This document shows positions 35,890 to 49,040 of a DNA stretch of 64,000 nucleotides, one piece after another. Origin of the DNA: Nautilus pompilius (lineage: Eukaryota; Mollusca; Cephalopoda; Nautilida; Nautilidae); the NCBI GenBank assembly GCA_018389105.1, contig JACATO010000122.1:3648001-3712000 (forward strand), in the 5' to 3' direction. The stretch's first letter is position 1; each line of letters starts with the position of its first letter. The notes below the pieces were generated by a model. It searched no databases. It saw only the letters and a program-made list of their open reading frames with translations, and was not told where the DNA came from. The position numbers and the translations under genes were made by a program.

Positions 35890-36590
35890 TTTGCAGTACA
35901 GACGCGCCTTAATATTAGCCAAAACGCCAAATATCTCAGTATAATATTTGCGTAGTACAGATATTTCTAATGGCAACGACCTCTTATAAATTGTTTATTA
36001 AAAATATCAAGATTACCTATGCTTTGCTTTGTAACTGTGCAAATGATTAGATAAGAAATTAAATTACACCATGTGATAAATATTTAATTCTGTCAAGTAT
36101 AAGCTAGCAGAGAAAGATAACCGAATGTGGTATAAAGCGTTTTTTTTTCATTTCTTTATATGTTTATTAATTTATATACATTTCGTTTTTTTATAATATA
36201 GAGAGTTATTTTAGATTTTTGTATTCAAAGATATATCCCTATACCTGACAAAATTAACAGAAGCAAAATTTAATATTAATTTACACAAAAAGCAATTTAG
36301 GTTTCACTGTGCAGTTAAATGTAAACAATATTTAAAGTTATCACTGGACGCTGTGAGCCCATTAAAATCTAAATAAATTGAAATCGTGGATGTTTCATAG
36401 AGTTTTAATTAAAAGTTCACAATGTACCGCTTTGCTGTAATTCACAGTGAACTAAACGAATTTTGTAATGCGATCAGTGTGGTTTATATACAATGATGAC
36501 CACATTATTAGGACCTATTCTTAATAACAGACCTGAATACCTTTTTTCCGAATAACAACCAAAACAGACATGGCATAGAATCTGTAAGGT
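35890..36590. other. AT-rich spacer
   Basis: No readable frame, repeat or transposon motif was seen. Confidence 0.5.
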
Positions 36591-36599
36591 GCCAGGTGT

Positions 36600-37500
36600 T
36601 CTAAGTGGCATTTACCCATTCAGTCATTAGTATTGTACATGATGTATAGTGCGAAGTAAGCATTGTATCGTAATGAGAATGCGCCTTTCAAGTTGATTCC
36701 ACAGATGCCCAATTATATTTAGAGACGGAATTATGCTGGACATGGAGAATGTAAGAAATCCCAATCATGTTCCAAAAACCATGAACGGACAATATGGTCA
36801 CAGTGTATAGGAACATTGTCATCTTGAAACTATCAACCTCTATTAGAGTACAAATAGAGTATCGCTGGATGCACTTGATCATTAATGCTGAGTTAAGCTC
36901 TGCATTCATTCTGACTTTAAAAAAACCAAGAAACCAAGGATATGCTAGAAACATATATACCCCAAACGATTATTCTACCATTAGACAGTTGAATTACTTA
37001 CGTGAAGCGAGTGATTCGAGTGGTTTTCTACAACTCTGTCTTATTTTATATGTGCAGATCACATCACTTTTCACCAATCCTTCTCAGTTCAATGTCTGCG
37101 CTTCATACCTCACAAGAGGCATCTTAGATTTTGGCGACTGTTATCAGTAGTTTACACAATGATTTTCTACTGTCAAAGTTTATTCGTTTCCACGTTCTTT
37201 GCAAGGTACAGTTGGAGATGGGTGTGGATTGTCTTTGTCAGTTAGTCTAATATTTGGTGATTATTAGACTTAAGTAGCGTGTCTGACTATCTTTGTCCTC
37301 TTTCTTTGTTTGCAGCCACGATTCTCAATTGCAGTAAACATTTTATTTACCTTTTTCTATTGGTGATAAAGTCGAGTGAACGATATCTTTGAACAGTTCA
37401 TTAAAAGACTGTCTTAACCACTGAGGCACATGCTAGACTTGCACCCACTATCATGCCTTGCTCAAGTGCTGTAACGACTTTGTCTTTCCCAATATCTATA
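36600..37500 (-). mobile_element. Tc1-like transposon relic
   Basis: On the minus strand the second catalytic block is well preserved as FQDDNVPIHCDHIVRSWFLE (36769-36829). It is followed by a damaged proline-rich 'WPA.SPDL.PIE.LW' block (about 36700-36760). The N-terminal DNA-binding end is suggested by VVTALEQGMIVGASLACASV (about 37420-37480) and basic stretches around 37300. The region between is too broken to trace the first catalytic block. Multiple stops and frame changes make it dead. The open frames of 88 and 118 codons here are this relic read out of frame and its opposite strand. Confidence 0.6.
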
Positions 37501-37504
37501 CAAC

Positions 37505-38100
37505 TGTAAATTTTTTGTCAAAGTCATATATAGTGCTGTAGGGATGTCGTGTTATCATGGGACGAACCTATTTTGCATCTGCAGCTCAAATAAGGCACAT
37601 ATTTAAAGGAAAGTAGCTAACCCTTGTATATATAAATAATTATTCAGACGTATCCCTGTACTATCTCAACAGCTATATAATGTTTGTTGGCATGAAACCT
37701 GCAGCAACTGAAGTATTCCTTAAGTGACTATTTTAAGACTGGATACGATGTACGTATGTGGTATTGATGTGGTTCATATTTAATTGTGCGCAAGAGGATG
37801 GAGATATAGCCATTCCCGCTATTCATTTAAAAAATGTTTTAGCAAGAAGATAAACAGAGAATAAACTAAAGAGCTTTATAAGGGTACTTTATGTATTTCA
37901 AATAGAGTTATAATCTTGTTAAATATCAAACTTTTTTCAACTATACTGAAAACGTCTTTAAAAATTTAAGCTTTTTACAGAAAACCTTACAAGGAGCCTG
38001 AAGTGAACATTAATAAACGCTTCGAAGCAAATAGCAGAGTTGGCAAAAACCAAAAATTTTTACCGCGGCTCACTGGCTTTATCCAATAATTTATGATTAA
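37505..38100. other. AT-rich spacer
   Basis: I see no gene. It may contain the degraded outer end of the Tc1-like relic at 36.6-37.5 kb, but terminal repeats could not be traced. Confidence 0.4.
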
Positions 38101-38103
38101 TAG

Positions 38104-38124
38104 CGATAGCTTTGAGCTATCGCG
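38104..38124. repeat. Short perfect hairpin
   Basis: gcgatagct and agctatcgc form a perfect 9 bp stem around a 3-base loop. No poly-T run or gene abuts it, so I assign no function. Confidence 0.5.
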
Positions 38125-38219
38125 CCATGATTATCTGCAGATTGGCAAATACATTTTTTTGCTGTATAGAAATTTAGAAAGACTGTGAGCATGATTACTC
38201 TCTTAATTTCTCTTTCTTT

Positions 38220-38345
38220 TTGACGTATCTGACAAAATGTCCGAGACATGCGTGAAAAAAAAAGGTTGTGAAGGCGAGTAAAACTGTTGCCACCGACTTG
38301 GAAGAGCTGAAGAAGAAAGAAGAGAGGGATAAAGAAGATCGTTAG
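38220..38345 (+). pseudogene. Short coding-like fragment, basic/acidic coil, unidentified
   Basis: A pyrimidine-rich leader (ctctttctttttgacg) is followed by an ATG at 38237 with MSETCVKKK. A run of nine A bases then puts the next part one frame out. That part reads KASKTVATDLEELKKKEERD and ends KEDR with a stop at 38344-38346. The second segment has the codon pattern and charged-coil character of real protein, unlike its AT-rich flanks. The leader resembles the 5' end of a highly expressed mRNA. A processed pseudogene fragment or a short exon would explain it. I do not know the parent gene. Confidence 0.3.
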
Positions 38346-38349
38346 TAAT

Positions 38350-39175
38350 GTTCATTACTATCGGAGAATCAATACGAAAATATTATACAAATTCATATTT
38401 TAATTATTATTTGGCATTTTATAATTATTCAGAATGCTTCAGGAATCAAATTCGAGAAACTAAAAACATAAACAATTTGGTCAACTAAATACAATTTTCA
38501 GACCTTTAAATCTTACAGAAATAGAATTTCTGCTTTTAAATTAATTATATATTTATGTGGTTTTGTAGGTATTTGTCTTAGCTCAGGTTTGACTCATTTT
38601 GTCTTGAATTTCTTGAATGTTTAGCTATTCAAATTACGGAATCCCTTAAATACATATAAATTGAGGAAAGGTAGTTATATTTTGAGTATTAAATGTGCCA
38701 TTTTAAGTTATATCATGCATTATACATGCTAGTAAAGAGTTTAGTTATATGGTAGATATAGAGGGCTGCTTTTTTAACAAGCTGACAAATGATCACAACG
38801 GAACACGTCTATCACAACAATGACAGCTTACAAAAACGGCTTCAATAATATGTCACCGATCCGAAAATGTGACTGAACAAAATCTGGTCTTCATTTCATC
38901 TTTAATGACTACAATAAATAATTAAAATACCCTCTTTACATGAAATTTTCTGTTTTTCTTTTAATTTGATTTAAATACCAATTAAAAATCTTATGCTTTT
39001 ATATAGTAGCCATTAATTAATTAAATACACATTTTCATCTGTTAAGTGCTTCTAATTATGTAAGCATTAAATGTAAAAGCAATTTTCAGACACAACACAT
39101 TGGTTGTCAAACCAAATCTTTGCACATAGCTGCATACCGCTAAAATTGTTTTACAGAGCCAGACGGCACTGTCAG
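38350..39175. other. AT-rich spacer
   Basis: No gene, transposon motif or repeat was seen. Confidence 0.5.
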
Positions 39176-39179
39176 CCAG

Positions 39180-39210
39180 AAACTCATAATTTTGTAATAA
39201 TTATGAGTTT
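39180..39210. repeat. Perfect 12 bp inverted repeat (hairpin)
   Basis: aaactcataatt (39180-39191) and aattatgagttt (39199-39210) form a perfect 12 bp stem with a 7-base loop. It is not next to a recognisable gene end. Confidence 0.6.
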
Positions 39211-39214
39211 ATAA

Positions 39215-41090
39215 CAGTTTTGATCTTTTCGAAAATAGTATTAAGTAGTAGTGGTAGTAGTATAAAGAAGTAAAGCACTGATTATTGTAATGCCTTTCTG
39301 ACTGATTTCCGGTGCTTAGGGATACAGGACCACCAGAAACTCCTCCCTAAATGCTGGAAGTCTCGGTGAATTGTAATCGAAACGATAAATCTTCAAGCAA
39401 CTTTTAAGACATCTATCAGTTCCTGAATAATAACATTTTCAGAAAAATTATCAGATATGTTGAATGCACTTGTGAGGTGGGCGTCTAATGGCTGAGTAGT
39501 GAACAATCTATAATCTGGTTTGAGCAAGACAGAATTTAACCTTAAACAAGCGAGTGTCTGACTGAACAAGCGAGTTAATGATTGACATGTGACAAATACC
39601 TAAACACGTTACAAAGAAAACAGAGCACACAAAAACCATAGCTGATAGTTACAAACTCAGCAGCTCAAGTTCTCTGCGACTCTTCGATAATAACAGAGCT
39701 GCACCTAGGGGTATGGTGGAGCCTCGTCTTCACACTAGCAAAGGTTTATATGCTGATGCTGCCCAAACCAGTCACCACACCTGTTTTTACGGACACATTA
39801 ATGAATCAAATAATATTGTACATGTTAAGTAAAATTAGGATGGCACTGATTTACTTTCTAACCAATGTCTTTCATTTTATAAAACTTATCTTCACTTTAT
39901 TAACGACCGACATAAAGAAACCAAATTCAATCTTTACGTTGTATTTCTGATATAAAGATATCATAGTTAGTAAATATGAACAAATTCCTCAAAAATCTTG
40001 TCATATGATTCTTTGTTCAGCGCTTGAAATTTTATTATCGATCTCCAAATATTGCATTTTTCCTATATTAATGCCAAAACAAAGCGATTATTATTTTGCA
40101 AATTTAATTTTACTTAACAAATATTTTATCATAGAAATTTAATTATATTTTAAATTAAGTGAATAGGAAATGAATATTATAAAATATTAAAACTAATTAA
40201 ATTATGAAAAAACATGTGCATGCAGTTCAAAGATCAAATTTTCAAGTAGAAAAATGAAAAATATTTATACGCACCTTAAACTACTACTAATGTCTCTCTC
40301 ACATGGGCTCAGATTTTTTTATTATACACATAAGCTCCTATTAACCTTGAAATATATAAGTAGCTTCATTACAGTTTAAGGAAATTATTTTAAATCCTAA
40401 TACGTTTTGCAGCGCTTTTGATTAGAATGTTTTGAATGTCCCCAATTTATGCTTCAGTTGAAGTACATAACAGCACATATATCTAATATCTAACGGTTGC
40501 ACATTTTGCAAATAATTTTTAACTCATTTTAATGCGACGTATTTTTACACTGTTAGCCATTACATTAAATTAATAAATGCGTTATTTAATTATTCATAAT
40601 GATGCTGTTTTCCACATAAACTAAAATCGCATTTTCAGATAATTTTAGTGTGTACAATGTAAGAAAAGTACAAATATAAATTTCAGATAATCATAATTTT
40701 TTTCAAAAATATAAAAGATGCATAAATCTTTATGAAAATATCAACCTTAAATTAAATTGAACTAGTGAGAAAAGTAGGCAAACCAGGATTAGTTGATATG
40801 TTATACAGCGGTGGGGAAAAGTTTAAGAATTATAGGAGAACAAACATAAATTGATACTTGAAATGTGTAAAAATAAATATTCTAGCATGGCCATTGTACT
40901 GATAGAAAAGCAATTATCTATTTTTTCGATTAACATATTAATTAATATGATCGGTACAAAATAATTTGTATACACTCACTTTCCTCACAATAAGAAAAAA
41001 AATATTTATGTCGATAAAAGTTTAAAAACGAATCAAACATTCGAAATTTTGTCATAAAAGACTAATTTTTTTATAAAGAGCATGAGATAA
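39215..41090. other. Gene-poor stretch
   Basis: A less AT-rich patch at 39280-39760 contains the word acaagcgagt twice (39546 and 39567) and no readable protein. A 66-codon frame (39750-39950) has no known motif. The remainder is AT-rich. Confidence 0.4.
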
Positions 41091-41099
41091 AGAAATCAA

Positions 41100-41900
41100 A
41101 CTAGGATTAGTATTTAGATGCATAATTATAAACACTAATTGTAGCAATTACAGCTTTAGAACAATTATGTATGAAGTCCACAAAATGAATACACCTGTCT
41201 GTGCAAATATCAGCCCATCTCGACTGAATAATTTGGAAAAACTTATCTACATTTCTGAGCAATTTCATTTTAATAGCTTACTTTAGAAATGAAATATTCT
41301 GATCTGGTGACACTACTTTTTGAAGGCGGTCAAATGTTTTGAATTGTTATCATGTTGAAAAATCCATTTGCGAGGGAAGCAGTTCTCAGAATAGCATTCT
41401 AGTAAATGTTAACATTCTCGGGTAAACATACTAATCCATTATTTCCTAAAGATGATGAATATAGTCTGTTCCTTTTAGAGAGAGAGAGCACTCCCCACCT
41501 TTGATCGTCGGTTAAGTACACTTCGAATGAAATGCTTCATCGAACTTTGCTGTACATAAGTCCCACCATCTGATTCATCGGACAAAACCACTTTGGTTTA
41601 CATTTTCAGAATCCAATGGAAATGGTCTTTGTCGAACAGAAGTCCGGTCCTTTCATTCTTCAAGCAAGCAGAATTTTTTCTTGGAAACATGCTTCATCAA
41701 TTCGAAATTACAAAGTCCTGTGCCTGTGTCATTTCGGATGCTTGATTTTCTGATCGTTCTGACCGTCAGTTTTTCGTGGTTTGCCACTTTATGACGTTCG
41801 ATGTAACAGGCCGTTTTTTCTTACAGCTACCAGGCCAGGTATCAAGCTGTTTTACTGTACTTGATTCGTTTAGCAATTCGGAATATGAAGGTTTATCCAT
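41100..41900 (-). mobile_element. Tc1-like transposon relic
   Basis: On the minus strand, in order, I see RTIRKSSIRNDTGTGL (end of the DNA-binding region, about 41715-41770) and KDRTSVRQRPFPLDSENV (about 41605-41660). The first catalytic block follows as VLSDESDGGTYVQ (about 41550-41590). The second catalytic block appears out of frame near 41350 (ANGFFNMITIQNI, equivalent to 'FQHDNNPKH'). The C-terminal stretch reads FFQIIQSRWADICTDRCIHF (41170-41250), where the family has 'W..IP...C..LV.SMP'. Stops and frameshifts occur throughout. A short (AG)6 run at 41477-41488 has expanded inside it. Confidence 0.65.
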
Positions 41901-42599
41901 GCGCAAATATATCATCCGAGCGTGCTTCGTAAAATTTTAAATAGCTCTTTTACTGATTAAAATTGTTTTTAAGGTTATAATTAAGTTTACTATTCATATC
42001 GGTTTTGGAAAAAACAAAAATAATTAGTTGACATTTGCGATTTTAAACTTTTTTTTGCTATGAAATTTTGTCATAATGTAAAAAAGCGAGCGTATGCAAA
42101 ATATTCTTTACCGATCATGCTGATGCATTTGTTAATTGAAAAAACAAGAATTTTTTCATCAATCTAATGACGATGGTGAAGTGTTTATTTTTAAATATCA
42201 TATTTTACGTGCAATTCATATTTTCTTTTGCCACTGTTTTACAACTTTTTTTCGTTATTGTACATGCTATTCTTACTATAAGCAATATCTGACTTAATTA
42301 GACAGGCTTTTCAGCTATTTGAAAATATTCTGGTTTTGTATGTAAATGGAATCTTTGCATGTAAGAAGGGATGGAATATTAATTTTTGCTTCTTTCCACC
42401 GAAGAAATTGAACAATATATAATTTTATTCTTGTCAGTAATTAAGTCAGTTAATTTTATCATTAATTTGTCTGTTTATTTATTAGAATTATTATTGACTA
42501 AACTTTATGTAAAGGAAGGCATTAAAATCTAGTATTGATTTTGTTAATTAAAACTACATAAAACTTTTATAAACAAATCGTTTTGAAGAATGCTTAGTT

Positions 42600-42855
42600 T
42601 ATTTTGCTAATTTCCACAGAAAATTTCATTTCTGGTTTGAAATTGCCTGCTTTTAAGCACGGATGATGAAAAATATAATTTAACATATCCCAGTTGTTCC
42701 TGACAAAATGCCTGATTCACATGCTTTGTTGTCCTTATGAAAAACAACAGCACAAGTAATTTATTGCATACGTTTGTGATAATGCGACTAATAAATAACA
42801 AGGGAAATCTGGCTATGGGAATGCTGAATGCAGGCACGGACGTCAACAACGTTGT
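42600..42855. other. Unassigned stretch before a Tc1-like relic
   Basis: An 80-codon minus-strand frame (42607-42849) shows no motif. It may be the degraded end or N-terminal part of the plus-strand Tc1-like relic that follows. Confidence 0.25.
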
Positions 42856-42859
42856 CTAC

Positions 42860-43650
42860 TGATTTAAGATGCATCCATCATTATTGCACCATCTGCATTT
42901 AAATATAATAGCAATGGATCCTTAAAGACTCACCATAACCATCTGTTGTAAAAGTGCTCAACAGACGCCATGATGGTATTATTACTTTTAATGGGAGACT
43001 AAACAATTACAAAATTGTTTATGGACGTTTTCAACAGAGCATAATTGTTACCAATGCTTAGTTCCTTTACAATATTGAGATTCTTAACAGCTCTTAACAA
43101 GAAAGTGATGGGTCTTGAAATCGGAAAAAAACTGCTTTATTGAGATTAATAATATGTTATTTTAACGGTTGTTTTTTTGGATGGAACAACTATTTTGAGA
43201 AGTTTGTACAGAAATTTGACATTGAAAATAATCTATTCGGCAACAGTGGTGTAATGTTGTAAGCTCCCATTAATTCTAGATTCCGGATCCATGTTCTGAT
43301 TATAAATTGCACATGAACACTGGGTACTACATAGGCAATGTATTGCAACCATGGTGCTCTTTATAATACGTAAGAATGTGGAACCATGGTTAGTTAGTAA
43401 TCCAGTATAACTTTTTTCGCTCTTATAAAGACAAAATGACAGGGTATATCTAGAGATCTAAGCCCTTGAACAAATTTGGAATGCGTTAAGGCGCCGAGTG
43501 CGACAGAAACTTTACCTATATTGAAATGATAACGAATTCAGGCAGGAATTGAAGCAACGAAAAGCGGTCATAAAAGCAGCTTAAATAACACAACTGTGCC
43601 AATCCATATCTCGACAAATACAAGCGATCTTTTCTGCCAAATGACACACC
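42860..43650 (+). mobile_element. Tc1-like transposon relic
   Basis: The clearest patch is near the end: LEQIWNALRRRVRQKLYL (about 43466-43520), matching the 'PIEHLWD.L.RRVR' block. After it comes EFRQELKQRKAVIKAA and then QSISRQIQAIFSAK (to about 43640), matching 'LI.SMPRR..AVI..'. Upstream, broken frames around 43245-43400 correspond to the 'GGVM.W..I' and 'QDNA..H' regions, but the catalytic residues are not readable. It is dead by multiple stops and shifts. Confidence 0.65.
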
Positions 43651-43659
43651 TTTTATTGA

Positions 43660-46600
43660 GAAATAAATTTTCCTTACTCTCATATTAACTAATGCACCAC
43701 TTACATCGTACTAAAAATCGTCCATCTTTATTATAAGATAAATGTTGTTTATTGCGTATGTACAACAAATTAATGTAACATCAATACTAAACTGCTTTGT
43801 ATACTTAAGGATTTTAATGAGTTTACCTTTCAAAAATTCCAAAACCAGCTATACTTATATCTGAGCATTATCTGACGTTCTATCATATGAACAACATTAT
43901 TCTTAAGAAAATTTATGTTTACCAACATTTCGTTTTATAATTTAAATACTTAAATCAGTAACATGACTATTGAGAGCAAAGTGGTTATGATGTTTGCTTT
44001 CTAATTATTTTTTGTAAAATCACCGCTAAAGTAATGTTCAGATGTTGCACATCACTCAAGTTATACTTCTATATTATGGTATACTATTTGCAGATAAGGT
44101 AAAGTAAATAATGAAATTATAAGCGATGTACTTCAAATGTTATATAATTACGGAAAATAATAAAAATATCTGATAATGCAAGTTTCAGTTGTACGTATAA
44201 ATCTAATGACAACAATATCTTAAAGGAAGGCTGGGGGATAGTCAAATCAGGCATTTCACACCAACATAGAAATAAAGATACATTATTTACTTGATTCTAA
44301 CCAATGATAAATGAGTTTACATTTTTATGGTTTGCAAGGTAACTCTGCAAGAAAAATAAATATGCAAAAATATTCTAGCATTTTTTGGTTAATCATTTAT
44401 TAGAATCTACTCATTTTTTTAAATTTAGAGATAGCATTGATTCCACTGCAATATAATATGGATTTGCATATTTCCCTTGTTTTTTTTAATGAAATTTCCA
44501 TTATAAAAATTTTAAAAAAATAAATTCAACCAAAACTTACAAATTAACGCAGATAAGAAAATTTTATTATGATATAGCATTTGAATTATTATGGTCAAAT
44601 CATGCTGCATTCAAAATTTGAAAGCATTTTAATAAAAAAGGGTAGTTGTCAGTAAAAGCTCAAAGCGTTAAAATACGATTTAAGTGGAAAACCCACTAGA
44701 AAATACAAGAAAACATGGTAAGAATGATTTAATACTTTCTTCCTAATTGATATTCTCTGCCTGTTCTAGTGTATTCACTTAAAGATCAAATATACGTTTA
44801 AAACAAGGGAAGGTCTTTTGATAGTTAACGTTTGTTCATTTAAGTTTTAAAATGTATTTAAAAGAAACCAAATGAAAAACTTCATTATTTTTCTTGCAAT
44901 GTTAGTATCCAAAATGGAAATTAAAAATAGGTAGATGATACAGTAATTTTCTCGATCACACTCTAACCGCTTCAATAAACATAACAAGAGTAGTAGAAGC
45001 GTGAATTCCCTGTCAAGCTAAAGCCTTTAGTCGTATCGTTCTGAAAGCAATAAGGGAATTACACATTAGAATCACTATTAGGGCGAAAAAGATTTTGTTC
45101 TGAAAGCGATAATGCAGTTGCAATATTGTGCATTGTCTTAAATAATAAAAATATATTTTAGACTACGTATCATTTAAATTCTAGCTAAACAAACATAATG
45201 CAATACAACTTTGTTTTTACTTAACTGTATTTACAAGGAAAAATGGTAAAATACTTAAGTTTCAGTTCATCCACAGATGATATACATAGTAGAAACGTTC
45301 AGAAAAACATATATAATTGGGTAACATATCAGCTTTAGCGTATCTTTTGTACATCCCAGCAGATATGCCAAACAACGAAAATGACAACTAAAATTGCCAG
45401 TTGGTTTAAATACTGCACTGCATCAAGTTCTTCTGAAAGAAGATAAAAAGGCTGTACGTAAGAACGTTCGATGTTTGTGTACGTGGGTTACAAACTCCAG
45501 ATCTAATCAGATACGAAAATACTAAACAAAAGGACATTTTTTCTTTATTTCTAAGGGTTAATATAAAGAATCAAGCGACAACTTGTATGTAATATTTTCT
45601 CACAATTAAAGATGAAAGAAGCCAAATTTAAGTGATCTTTTGGAACTTTTTGTCATTCAATAACTATCAAATAAATATGCTTTTCGTCTGGTGAATAAAA
45701 CAAATTATCCCAACCTTAAACTTCAGTAAACAAAATATTTTAAAGTGGTCGAGATGATAAAAGTTTAAAGACGAATTCACATTAAAGATATTACCTTATT
45801 CATTGTGCGTAATTATTTACACATTGTCTCTGTGATGGAATTCGTGAACTGAATAGCTGTGAAGAATATACTATACAGTGCAACCATCAATGCAAAAAGT
45901 CACACTACAAAGATGTAGCTGTTTTCCTGTCTTTTAGCAGATAATATTCAAAGCTAGATGAAAATTTATCATTATTTCATCTCTAAAGACTATCATAAAT
46001 GAGAAAAAGATCATATTCATGTAGTATTTTGATGACATTACATAGTATTTAATTTTTCACATTTTAAGACACTTTCTTTCAGTCATTAAAAATAATTTAA
46101 AGACATCTCTACGTGCAGTATAGCAATTAAAATGAAAAACGTTTTCTTACAGCACGATGATGTACTGTTTATATTTCCTGTTTTATGTTGATTGGATTCA
46201 AGGCTGCTTTTATTTTAGACAAACGTTTTACAAAATAACCCATTCATAATCTTAAAGTAAAGGTGTCAGCAACTATATTACGAATGAACTAAATGAATTT
46301 TATAGTCCTACTTTGAAATACCACACATAAAGATAACCTATGCAACTCTCTTTTGTTGAAGTAATCCGTGTTTCCTCACATCCTTAGCAACATTTGCGTT
46401 CAATTTGTGGCAAAATTTCCCGATATGATTATTCAGGGTTTTTACTTATGAGGATCTGCTTGTATAATATTTGGAAAAGTTATGGAAAAAATCTACTTTA
46501 ATATTCTTTGTACGGTCAATAGTAGCAGTAAAATTGTTTAATTTGCATAGTGACAGAAACTTGATAAAAAAATGTTTTATCTGAGAATAAATTAAACTAC

Positions 46601-47155
46601 TTAAGTGTTATTAATCAGTAATTTGAGCTTAACTTCTGTACTTTATATTTTAACTATTTTTGTTGACTGACAAAATTACTAAAAATTATAGCTTCACTTG
46701 TTTTTTCAGGGTTCATACTGCTATTTTTGCGCAATAAAGTTCAGTTCGGATCTGTTTGCTATGTAATTTATCACATTTAGAGCTCCCCTTCCTTTCGAAG
46801 AATAAAGCAAATACTGTTTCACCAAGTTAGATTATACTCTGGATAATTTTTTATGAAATGTATAATATATTAATTAGAGTATTGGTTACCGTACTAATCC
46901 AGTGTATATGAGATATTTCCATAATTTTACTTATATAAAAATGTATTAACGATTTAAGTTATATGTATTTGTGTGTAATTTTTTTGTAAATTATCCACAT
47001 GTCTGAAAAAATAATAAAAACAAAATTTTGATAAGCAAAACATAAGCGAGAAATATATATACTAAAACATTTTAAATATGTAAATATAATATATAATTTT
47101 AAAGAACGATTTTATTATTATAGATAGAGTGTCATTCACTATAAGTTTTATTTTG
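43660..47155. other. Long gene-poor AT-rich stretch
   Basis: I see no protein motif or transposon. A local direct repeat of 'gttctgaaagcaataa/gttctgaaagcgataa' occurs at about 45037 and 45099. A less AT-rich patch at 45340-45510 has no readable product. Confidence 0.5.
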
Positions 47156-47159
47156 AGAG

Positions 47160-47400
47160 GTTACTCTTTCTTCTTTTGTTTAGGAGCACCATATCTCTTC
47201 ATTGATTGGCCATTTGGTCCAAAATATTAGGCGATAGAGTCATCGCACTGTGTAACAAGTATGTTGAACATTAGTTCAGGCAGGCTTGAAAACTTCATGC
47301 GTGATGGATCATGTTTAGCAGTTGCATATATATTCAGAGTACGATTAAGTCCTCTCTGCAGCTATTTGTCTTTAAATAAGGCTTGGTGACACATCATCAG
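47160..47400 (-). pseudogene. Unidentified coding-like fossil
   Basis: One minus-strand frame reads RTLNIYATAKHDPSRMKFSS and continues to CDDSIA, where there is a stop. It resumes with YFGPNGQSMKRYGAPKQKKK and a final stop at about 47163-47165. Proline, glycine and basic residues at the end give it a real-protein look against AT-rich flanks. I do not recognise it. An exon relic, a processed pseudogene or a transposon piece are all possible. Confidence 0.25.
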
Positions 47401-49018
47401 TTTAAGCACTAATTAGACGGCTCTGTTTCATATTTTACTCTTCATTTTGTTGTTCGTCTGTCTGTGTGTCTTGCATTAAAATATTATCTGCTGTTTCGTG
47501 CTAATGGCCACACCGTTTGTGAACTTTTATTGTAGTTTTTAGGTTATTAGTAGGTTTTGTTTATTGTAGTTACGCATAACTTACAAACTTCCTATCTTTT
47601 CACCATAATACAATTTCGTGAAGATAAGAAAAATAAATGCTTTTCATTGTGTCTCTATTGAAAAAACTAGAAAAATAAAAACTCAGAAATTTGCTGGATA
47701 ATATCAAAATTTTAACAGTTTAACAAAAGGATTATTTGCTCATAATATTTCAAAAGGTTGGTATGGTATTTTTAAAAAATTGTGATATACAAAATCGAAA
47801 ATATCATTAGTTTTTCGATTCTTTAAAGAGGTTAAGTAGATAGATCAATTGACCATTATTTGTATATTTATTTATGCTAACCATGAAAAGAGATTTAGAA
47901 TAAAATGTTGAAGCCTTGAATTTGTAGAGACAGAAAGAGATCACAAACATTCTTTAATCTTTTCACGAAAATTTGTTCTATTTCTCTAAAATTAAAAAGC
48001 AACTAATTTCTAATACCTGCATACATCTAATTTTATTGCATGATTAATTTGACAACTAAACAAGACATCTTTTGACATCATGATTTTATTTTTATTTTTC
48101 CTTTTCGTATTTAAAAGAAAAATAAAATAAGAAAACAGTAAAATTATAAAAATAAATAAATACAAAGCGAATTTACCAAGATAATTTTGCTTTAGGAAAA
48201 TCTCTTATAATAAATAATTTGTTTTTGAAGTTTATTTTTTTAAATACTGCCATGACGATCGACTTAAATAAGTTATTCAAAGAAAAGGTAGCGACTACAT
48301 GGTAAGGAAATCAAAACAAATACTTCAGCAGAAAGTTTATCCGTAACAAAAATATTAACAGTAGCAATAAATGTTTAATATACATTATTCACTTCATCTG
48401 AAATAAATGCTATAAACAACTAAATAAAAACTATCACTACGTACAATTTCCATAAATACAACAATGTAAATAAATTTAGACTTTTGGATTTCACAAAATA
48501 AAGATAAATTTGACTTTTGTTTTGCATAGTTTTGTAAACTGTAAAAATATATTTTTCTATGAAATCGAATTCATACAGTGTGCTCTGCCATGTTAATTAA
48601 AAAATTTATTAAACAAAGATTCGAGATATTACGAATTTCTAGTTTATGGTTGCTGCCTTATCAGTCTCCTTCAAAATACTTTTCAGCAAAAGCAGAAAAG
48701 TTTGTTTGTCAGGTAATGAACAATCATAGTTTTTAAACCATCGTCATTGAGTTAATTTTCAGGACACAGCAGCAAAAATAAAATTAAATCGTAGACCAAA
48801 TAATTTATTTATTTCATTTTCATTTAATATTTTTGTGTTTTATTTATCCCTTATGATAATCCTTTCAATTTTTTACTTATTTCTTTTTCTGTCATATACA
48901 TTGCAAACTAAATAAACTTTTCAAAGGAAAATAAGGAAACAACATAGCTATACCTACGTAAACTGTTCGCTAAATATAGTGGTTTGTCTTAATAATATCC
49001 TTATTGCAAACCATAAAT

Positions 49019-49040
49019 CTCTCTCTCTATATATATATAT
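49019..49040. repeat. (CT)n(AT)n compound microsatellite
   Basis: Five CT units are followed by seven AT units. Confidence 0.85.

Noticed and set aside
36794..37150. 118-codon plus-strand frame
   Set aside because: It is antisense to the Tc1-like relic, whose FQDDNVPIH block is on the minus strand.
38104..39210. Hairpins as terminators or RNA genes
   Set aside because: No adjacent gene or T run; in AT-rich DNA of this length some perfect short inverted repeats are expected.
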